A DNA stretch of 64,000 nucleotides from Homarus americanus. Lineage: Eukaryota > Arthropoda > Malacostraca > Decapoda > Nephropidae. Below are positions 57,456 through 64,000 of the stretch, piece after piece. Position 1 is the stretch's first letter, and every line of letters begins with the position of its first letter. The stretch is taken from the NCBI RefSeq assembly GCF_018991925.1, contig NW_024724368.1, positions 4,808,561 to 4,872,560 of the forward strand, in the 5' to 3' direction. Under the pieces are notes generated by a model. That model saw only the letters and a list, made by a program, of their open reading frames with translations. It did not search any database and was not told the DNA's origin. The position numbers and the translations under genes were made by a program.

Positions 57456-59811
57456 GTAAGAGATGGTGTGTGTAAATCAATCTATCTTTGTCTGTCTGTT
57501 TGTTTGTGAATGTATGTCTTTGATTTATACTTGTGTCAATTAAATCTTCAGTAAATAACAAAAAAAATGAGTAACTGTGTGTATTATTTTCGTCTATAGT
57601 AGTTAAATTAGTGTGTGTAGAGACATGTACGCACAGGTAAGTTTATGTATGCACAGGTAAGTTTTTGTATGCACAGGTAAGTTTTTGTATGCACAGGTAA
57701 GTTTATGTATGCACAGGTAAGTTTATGTATGCACAGGTAAGTTTATGTACGCTTAGGGATGTTTATATACGCACAGGTAAGTTTATGTACACACAGGGTA
57801 GCTAATATAGAACTTTGATTTTCAGCAAGTTCAATAGTTCAGTGTTATTTAGTGTATTATTGAACAGTACCAGGTATTATTGAACAGTACCAGGTATTAT
57901 TGAACAGTACCAGGTATTATTGAACAGTACCGGGTATTATTGAACAGTACCAGGTATTATTGAACAGTACCAGGTATTATTAAACAGTACCGGGTATTAT
58001 TGAACAGTACCAGGTATTATTGAACAGTACCGGGTATTATTGAACAGTACCGGGTATTATTGAACAGTACCGGGTATTATTGACCAGTACCAGGTATTAT
58101 TGAACAGTACCAGGTATTATTGAACAGTACCAGGTATTATTGAACAGTACCAGGTATTATTGAACAGTACCAGGTATTATTGAACAGTACTGGGTATTAT
58201 TGAACAGTACCAGGTATTATTGAACAGTACTGGGTATTATTGAACCCATGTGTAGCCAGTGTGTGTGGCTACATAATATGGTTCACTGTAGTAATATGGC
58301 CCACACTACAGTACTGAAGGCCATTGTTGTAAGGTATAGTACATAAAATACAATAGGGCCTGTATAAAAAAAATTTGATTTACCAGAAGGGCATTTTATT
58401 TATTTATTTTTCGCTCAGTTTAGTGAACTGATTCTCAAAATCAAGCGAAAATTACGAAAATTGATTTAGTGGAAATTTCTTTTTATCAGAAAGGGTTGGC
58501 TCGAATTAGTTCATTAATCCTGGACCTCATACAACCTTTATATCGCATCTCTTACTATGTGGGGTGAAAAGTGATCCTGAAATATGGATTACCTCTACTT
58601 ATATAATGTGTGATCAGATCCTGGTGCCACATTCTGTCGTGAACTGTTAACTGTTGTGTACTGTTAACTGTTGTGTACTGTTAACTGTTGTGTACTGTTA
58701 ACTGTTGTGTACTGTTAACTGTTGTGTACTGTTAACTGTTGTGTACTGTTAACTGTTGTGTACTGTTAACTGTCGTGTACTGTTAACTGTCGTGTACTGT
58801 TAACTGTCGTGTACTGTTAACTGTTGTGTACTTTGATGTAGTTTTACTATGTTGTGGTTTACCTGTGGTCTTTAAGGTGTGTTTTACCTGTGGTCTTTAT
58901 GTGTTTTACCTGTGGTCTTTATGATGTGTTTTACCTGTGGTCTTTATGATGTGTTTTACCTGTGGTCTTTATGATGTGATTTACCTGTGGTCTTTAAGGT
59001 GTGTTTTATCTGTGGTCTTTATGATGTGTTTTACCTGTGGTCTTTATGATGTGATTTACCTGTGGTCTTTAAGGTGTGTTTTACCTGTGGTCTTTATGAT
59101 GTGTTTTACCTGTGGTCTTTATGATGTGTTTTATCTGTGGTCTTTATGATGTGTTTTACCTGTGGTCTTTATGATGTGTTTTACCTGTGGTCTTTATGAT
59201 GTGTTTTACCTGTGGTCTTTATGATGTGTTTTACCTGTGGTCTTTATGATGTGTTTTACCTGTGGTCTTTATGATGTGTTTTACCTGTGGTCTTTATGAT
59301 GTGTTTTACCTGTTGTCTTTATGATGTGTTTTACCTGTGGTCTTTATGATGTGTTTTACCTGTGGTCTTTATGATGTGTTTTACCTGTGGTCTTTATGAT
59401 GTGTTTTACCTGTGGTCTTTATGGTGTGTTGTACTTGTGGTCTTTATGATGTGTTTTACCTGTGGTCGTTATGGTGTGTTGTACCTGTGGTCTTTATGAT
59501 GTGTTTTACCTGTGGTCTTTATGATGTGTTTTACCTGTGGTCTTTATGGTGTGTTGTACTTGTGGTCTTTATGATGTGTTTTACCTGTGGTCTTTATGGT
59601 GTGTTGTACCTGTGGTCTTTATGATGTGTTTTACCTGTGGTCGTTATGGTGTGTTGTACCTGTGGTCTTTATGATGTGTTTTACCTGTGGTCCTTATGGT
59701 GTGTTGTACCTGTGGTCTTTATGATGTGTTTTACCTGTGGTCTTTATGATGTGTTTTACAAGTGGTCTTTGTAACTACCACACACTGGTGACCTTAATAA
59801 ACTTACTTCAG
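57456..59811 (+). repeat. brahma intron filled by four tandem arrays
   Basis: The 2356-bp intron contains, in order: a 20-bp array (about 57628-57800, unit GTAAGTTTATGTATGCACAG); a second 20-bp array (about 57855-58243, unit TATTATTGAACAGTACCAGG, about 19 copies); a 17-bp array (about 58636-58829, unit CTGTTAACTGTTGTGTA, about 11 copies); and a 25-bp array (about 58855-59762, unit TTTTACCTGTGGTCTTTATG plus ATGTG, about 36 copies with GGTGTGTTG variants). Together they make up roughly 70% of the intron. Confidence 0.9.
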
Positions 59812-59994
59812 GCCATGGAAGAAAAGGAGGAAGAGGTAACTAGCAGTAAGAACAAGAGGACCTCAAAAGGCAAGCGTAAACAACAGGACGACCTGGATAA
59901 CGATGACGACCCCAAACCTAAGAAACAGGGTCGTCCGGCCAGGGAAAAACCCGCGCCCAAAAATAAACGCATAATTCGTCAGCTGAAGCGACAG
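59812..59994 (+). CDS. brm: brahma exon (charged linker and AT-hook-like motif)
   Basis: 61 codons between TACTTCAG and ACAG|GTCAGT, phase 0. It begins AMEEKEEEVTSSKNKRTSKG and is rich in Lys/Asp. KKQGRPAREKPAPKNK corresponds to the conserved KKRGRPPAEKLSPNP AT-hook-like segment of BRM/BRG1 that precedes the bromodomain. It ends IIRQLKRQ, equivalent to LTKKMKK at the start of the bromodomain. The exon ends in phase 0, while the next exon needs two preceding bases. Confidence 0.85.
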
Positions 59995-60635
59995 GTCAGT
60001 GAGTCAATCAGTTAGTCAGGCAGTCAGTTAGTCAGTCAGTCAGTCAGTCAGTCAGTCAGTCAAGTCGTCTTTTATGCCTACAGTAAGCTAACCTTGACTA
60101 TATATTGTGTTATCTCACATTATTTACACACGTTATTTACATAAATTATTGATATTATACATTATTTATGCACATTATTTACATATTATTTAGACATTAT
60201 TTACACACGCTATTTAGACATTATTTACACACGCTATTTAGACATTATTTACACATTATTTACGCACATTTTTCACACAATATTTACACACATCGTGGAG
60301 ATAAAATTTTTACTATATAATAAAAATCTCTATCATTTTTGGGGGAGGTTTCATTTTCCTCCTCCCCAAAAAACTAACCTAACCTAACCTACCCTGCCCT
60401 AACTAATCTAACCTGCCCTAACTAACCTAACCCCATACTCTCTCTCACCTATTATAACAATTCTCTAAACAATAATAACACATAATACTTTACTTGGTAT
60501 CGTAAGAATCTTGTTCCCATTGTCTTATTTATTTATATTTTTTAAGGGGAACTATAAATATTTGATCTTTTTTTTTTGAGGGGGGGGGGGTGTATTTTCT
60601 TAGCACCGTTAATATAATGTAACTCTTCCACACAG
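59995..60635 (+). other. brahma intron; an expected short exon is absent
   Basis: Contains (CAGT)n (about 60008-60062), degenerate ATTATTTACACA repeats (about 60118-60295) and AACCT words (about 60375-60432). By homology a short exon coding the VIKYKD-like start of the bromodomain (length 3n+2 nt) should lie here. I cannot find one. Confidence 0.6.
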
Positions 60636-60762
60636 CGACGGGCGGGTACTGAGCGAACCGTTCATGAAGTTACCGTCCCGTCGAGAACTGCCGGATTACT
60701 ACGGGATAATCAAGAGGCCTATGGATATTTGCAAGATCCTATCCAAGATTGAGGAAGGAAGG
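60636..60762 (+). CDS. brm: brahma bromodomain exon 1
   Basis: 127 nt between CCACACAG and AAGG|GTAAGT. Phase is 2 in (one base completes a codon) and 0 out. It encodes DGRVLSEPFMKLPSRRELPD then YYGIIKRPMDICKILSKIEE and GR. This is the ZA-loop and A-helix part of the BRM/BRG1 bromodomain, which reads acetyl-lysine on histone tails; the PDYY and IKRPMD motifs are intact. The similarity to insect Brahma (LSEPFMKLPSR) is very strong. Confidence 0.92.
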
Positions 60763-61851
60763 GTAAGTTTGATGTATAAACAGCAGATTAAAACAACAAA
60801 CGCACTCCATTATTGCCTCTCGTTTCACGGTGTTTGGAAGTAAGAGTAAATGCTTCAGAACAGTTTATATTACCTGTGTTGATGTATAAACAGATTAAAA
60901 ACAAATGTAATCCACCATTGCTTCTTAATTTGATGGTGTTTTGGTTATTGAGGTGTTTGGATGTGAGAGTAGTTGTTTGAGTACAGTTTATATTACCTGT
61001 GTTTTATTTAGGATTTTTTGAAGTGATATAAACACAGTATCCAAGAATTTATCAGATACTGGAATAAGTGTCTGGTCAGGTTAGATTAAGTTAGGTTGGG
61101 GTAGGTTAGGTCAGGTTGGGGCAGATTATGTCAGGTCAGGTTAGGTTAGGGTAGGGTAGATTAAGCCAGGTCAGGGTAGATTATGTCAGGTCAGGTCAGG
61201 GTAGATTATGCCATGTCAAGGTAAATTAGATCAGGTCAGGTGAGGCTGCATTAGGTTAGGCTACTTTAGGTTAGGTTTAGTTAGATTTGGTTAGATTGAT
61301 TTAGCTTTGGTGATGTTAGGTTTGATTACATTTAAACTGCATTATATTAGGTTAGGTTAAATTAGAAGATTCAGAGGTTGGTTAGGTTAGAACAGGGGTC
61401 ACCAAACTTTTTTCACAGTGGGCCGGATAACTGAAAGAATGACGAGCGCGGGCCGCATAATCATTCTGTTCAATACTTGCAAGCCAGAACGAAAGCTCTG
61501 GTAACGTCAGAGCGTAGGCGGAGCTACCACGAGCCGGGGAAGGACTTGGGATCCGGCCCGCGGGCCGTAGTTTGGTGACCCCTGGGTTAGAAGATAAAGA
61601 GGTTGGTTAGGTGAGGTTACATTGAGTGAAGTTCACTGGGGTTAGGTTAAGTGGGAGTATTTAGCTAGTTATGTGGTTATCACGTACACACAGCCTTAAC
61701 TAATACAGTATGTAGGTAGTTACGACACACACATGACCACACCATACACTAATCATCACAATATTTTAGAATCACAGACAGAGTTACTTAATACCCCCAT
61801 CATTAATCCAAGCCTGAGAGCTAAACCTAACGACCACCTGCCCGTTTTCAG
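60763..61851 (+). other. brahma intron with TTAGG-like array and MITE
   Basis: About 61078-61392 is a degenerate GGTTAGGTCAGG/TTAGGTTAG array. It is interrupted by a 192-bp hAT MITE (61393-61584) and resumes afterwards. Two related phrases (TGATGTATAAACAG-ATTAAAA) occur at about 60770 and 60880. Confidence 0.8.
61393..61584. mobile_element. hAT-type MITE with perfect 8-bp TSD
   Basis: The termini CAGGGGTCACCAAACT and AGTTTGGTGACCCCTG are perfect inverted repeats of 16 bp. The target duplication GGTTAGAA flanks both sides (61385-61392 and 61585-61592). It is 192 bp, non-coding and GC-rich relative to the intron, with GGGCCGG and CCGGCCCGCGGGCC subterminal words. Confidence 0.93.
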
Positions 61852-62020
61852 TACGAGGACGCTAACGACCTGCAGAGCGACTTTGTTCTCCTGTGTCGCA
61901 ACGCCCAGGAGTACAACGAGGAGGCTTCTGTGATCTTTGAGGACTCGATAATTATGCAGAGCGTCTTCTTCAACGCCAGGGAGCGCATGGAGGCAGAGGT
62001 TGATACTTTCCCTGAAGAAG
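61852..62020 (+). CDS. brm: brahma bromodomain exon 2
   Basis: 169 nt between GTTTTCAG and GAAG|GTACGT, phase 0 in and 1 out. YEDANDLQSDFVLLCRNAQE then YNEEASVIFEDSIIMQSVFF and NARERMEAEV form the B and C helices. The acetyl-lysine-contacting asparagine (QEYN, equivalent to QTFN in BRG1) is present, so the visible part of the pocket is intact. Family and role are as in the preceding bromodomain exon. Confidence 0.93.
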
Positions 62021-62170
62021 GTACGTCAGTCAGTCAGTCAGGGAGTTGGTCAGTCAATCAGTAGTTCCTGTCAACAGTTTATATCCTGAAGAAAAATGGT
62101 AGAGTTATTGTTATGGTAGCTCAGTCAGTCAGTGGTGTTGTTATTACTCAAGTATATTTTATTATTACAG

Positions 62171-62310
62171 AAGAGGAAGATGATGAAGAAGAAGAGGAAG
62201 ACAGTAGAGGAAAGGAGGGGAAGAAAAATAAGAAGGATAAAAGCCGAGGCAGGAGGAAAAGAGTAAAATATGCCGATGATTCTGAGGATGTTGATGACGA
62301 TGATGATGAC
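62171..62310 (+). CDS. brm: brahma exon (acidic/basic C-terminal tail)
   Basis: 140 nt between TTATTACAG and TGAC|GTGAGT, phase 1 in and 0 out. It encodes EEEDDEEEEEDSRGKEGKKN, a KDKSRGRRKRVKY basic block and DDSEDVDDDDDD. The SMARCA2/4 family has similar alternating acidic and basic tails after the bromodomain. Phases join correctly to the previous exon. Confidence 0.85.
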
Positions 62311-63844
62311 GTGAGTAATAAAAAAGAAACAGAGTGAAGCTTTTAAATTAGCCCCTAAAAATGTAAGCAAAAAACGTAAACCAAAATGGGGTTAAAAATT
62401 GAGTGGAATTTTTTTTTCATCGCCAGTTTTTATTTTTATTATTATTATTTTTATGCCGTTTGTGTTAGTTATTGTAGTAGTTAATTGTGTTTGTATTTAT
62501 ATATTAAGATAAATGTTTGGTTGTATCAGCAGCTCTATGTATGATGGTCTTACTGATTGAGAGAGGGAGGAGAGAGAGAGAGACTTTATAACCCAGTCTC
62601 AGCTTATGACTTTTGGGCTTTATAATAAAACAAACAGATATATGTTTAACTTTATATTTTTCTTAACATCTCATCATGATCTACAATATGTGGTGCAGTA
62701 TGTGGTACAGTATGTGGTACAGTATGTGGTACAGTATATAGTACAGTATATATATGGTACAGTATATGGTACAATACAATACAACTTTTCCACTCAAAAA
62801 AACTCCTCTATAAGTTTTCTTTTGTGTGAGTCAAGTTATTTTTTATTATATTATTTTTAATAGGTTTTACTTTTAATGAAACTTCCTTAAAATTAAAAAC
62901 CAAAAACCCCCCCAAAATTTAATTATATTTCTATCAATGAATATTTTCCACAGTCATTAATTATAATTTTTCCTTTGTGTTCCCACCATACATGAGACCT
63001 TATTATGTTCATCAAGTTATACCATTAGATAATATTCTTTAACTAGTGGTAAAATATCTCTTCTGTCACACACCATTATAGTTTGTACACCCGGTGAGCT
63101 GTCTTATTTAATCTCTCTGTTTAGTGATTTTGTTTTTTTTTTATACCTTTTCAGTGATGTGTGTTTGTCTGGCATCGGGTTGAAGATGTGAGAGATCGAG
63201 GCAGAGTTTACTGTCGGCTTGATTATTTAAGATCTTGAAGTAATGTAATAATTTAAAATGATCTCATCTCTAGAGTTCTGTCCTCTCAGAAGTTATTGTC
63301 AAGGAAACTATAAAATTGTCCTCTGTCAGAAATTATTATCAAGGAAACTTGCAATGAAGGATCATTGTAGGTATACCAAGTCCTTGATATAATTTTAGCA
63401 GAGAAAGTATACAAGGCACGAATGAGGGGTGACAGCTGTGAGTCCTGGAGCAAGGAACATTGTTTACTAAAATGTCTCGCGGAACTTAACACTTAATTAC
63501 GTATGTTTTGTTATGACGCGTACATAATGTAGGGTAGGGTAGCACCAGTTGGGGGTGGGATGATTATCTTGTATACTAAAACAGACTTAGTAGAATGTTG
63601 ATGAAATAGTGTTGTGAGATTGTCTGGTACTAGTTGTTGTTCATGACTTTTTCTCGTGAAGTAATGTTTAGAATTATTTAATATATTTGGTGTAGTGTTA
63701 ATAGTCCCCAGGTTATGTGTACACTATATAGCTTGATGTAAAGAGGACTTAAGTGACGCCTCTTACAAGTGGTGCAAATAATCTTTTAAAGTGGTGCAAA
63801 TTATTATTATATTTTTATTTTTTTACTTCTTTTTTTCTCTTTAG
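62311..63844 (+). other. Probable last brahma intron
   Basis: Starts at the donor GTGAGTAATA and ends at the T-rich acceptor TTTTTCTCTTTAG. It holds a small GTATGTGGTACA repeat (about 62685-62770). No other gene is seen. Confidence 0.5.
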
Positions 63845-63883
63845 GATATAGATAAGTTTAATTATACTGATTCTATTAAATAA
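63845..63883 (+). CDS. brm: Possible terminal brahma exon
   Basis: After a strong pyrimidine-tract acceptor, phase 0, the reading is DIDKFNYTDSIK and then TAA. This continues the preceding aspartate run in frame. Canonical AATAAA signals follow at about 63879, 63895 and 63921, fitting a short 3' UTR. The peptide is not a conserved Brahma ending I recognise, so a chance AG is possible. Confidence 0.4.
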   Translation, partial: DIDKFNYTDSIK

Positions 63884-63894
63884 AAAAAATAGCT

Positions 63895-63926
63895 AATAAA
63901 GGCAGAGTGGAGAATTGATCAATAAA
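63895..63926 (+). terminator. Polyadenylation signals
   Basis: AATAAA at 63895-63900 and 63921-63926, downstream of the possible stop codon at 63881-63883. The assignment depends on the terminal exon being real. Confidence 0.35.
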
Positions 63927-64000
63927 CAATAATAGCTAATAGAAACAGGTGAAGAATTGATCAAAAGAGAGATGTTTCTTTACGATCTACCCCTTACCTT

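Noticed and set aside
57855..58243. CRISPR-like regular repeats
   Set aside because: The 20-bp units are contiguous with no unique spacers, and the window is eukaryotic; it is a minisatellite.
58937..59624. 70-residue cysteine/tryptophan-rich frames
   Set aside because: Translations of the 25-bp intronic repeat.

Overview
This is a eukaryotic, gene-poor and repeat-dense nuclear window, most likely from an arthropod and plausibly a decapod crustacean. The reasons are degenerate AACCT/TTAGG pentamer arrays, (AT)n, (CA)n and (CT)n microsatellites up to about 120 bp, a CR1-like LINE ending in the octamer TTCTTATG, a ZMYM1-type hAT transposon, many short inverted-repeat elements, and 3' exons matching brahma/SMARCA, spliced with consensus GT-AG sites. 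There are no operons, ribosome-binding sites or prokaryotic features. The species assignment is inference; a search was not possible.

Layout. 0-5 kb: a 262-bp foldback element, an AACCT-carrying foldback element, and a decayed CR1-like retrotransposon (minus strand) between two long (AT)n tracts. 5-16 kb: intergenic or intronic sequence with microsatellites, two opposed copies of a ~215-bp MITE, a 165-bp higher-order repeat of TTAGG-like words, a TATA+Inr promoter that may belong to a solo LTR, and a 21-bp minisatellite. 16-19 kb: a 5'-truncated C-terminal ORF of a non-LTR element (zinc knuckle plus restriction-like endonuclease) nested in (GTA)n with three copies of its 3' tail. 19-34 kb: mostly unremarkable AT-rich DNA with minisatellites, short piggyBac-like elements and pogo-like terminal modules. 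34-51 kb: a TATA promoter with a possible non-coding first exon, a long run of homopurine/homopyrimidine and tandem repeats, a dense cluster of perfect CRE sites near 40.1 kb, a 2.6-kb hAT element with TIRs and a perfect 8-bp target duplication, and a proline-rich first coding exon (50.1-51.0 kb) ending in a consensus donor.

52-64 kb: a cluster of pogo-like modules, a 99-N assembly gap, and then six recognisable exons of a brahma-type SWI/SNF ATPase C-terminus (end of the SnAC region, acidic/basic linker, GRP-rich AT-hook-like motif, bromodomain, acidic tail), plus a possible terminal exon with polyadenylation signals. The largest intron here is roughly 70% tandem array. The ATPase core of this gene is not visible upstream, and reading phase shows that one short exon at the start of the bromodomain is missing, so the copy is incomplete either in the assembly or in the genome.

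Only two loci look like host coding genes: the brahma-like 3' end and the proline-rich exon of unknown identity. The other recognisable coding stretches belong to mobile elements and are broken or truncated. Most of the sequence signal is transposon structure and tandem repetition.
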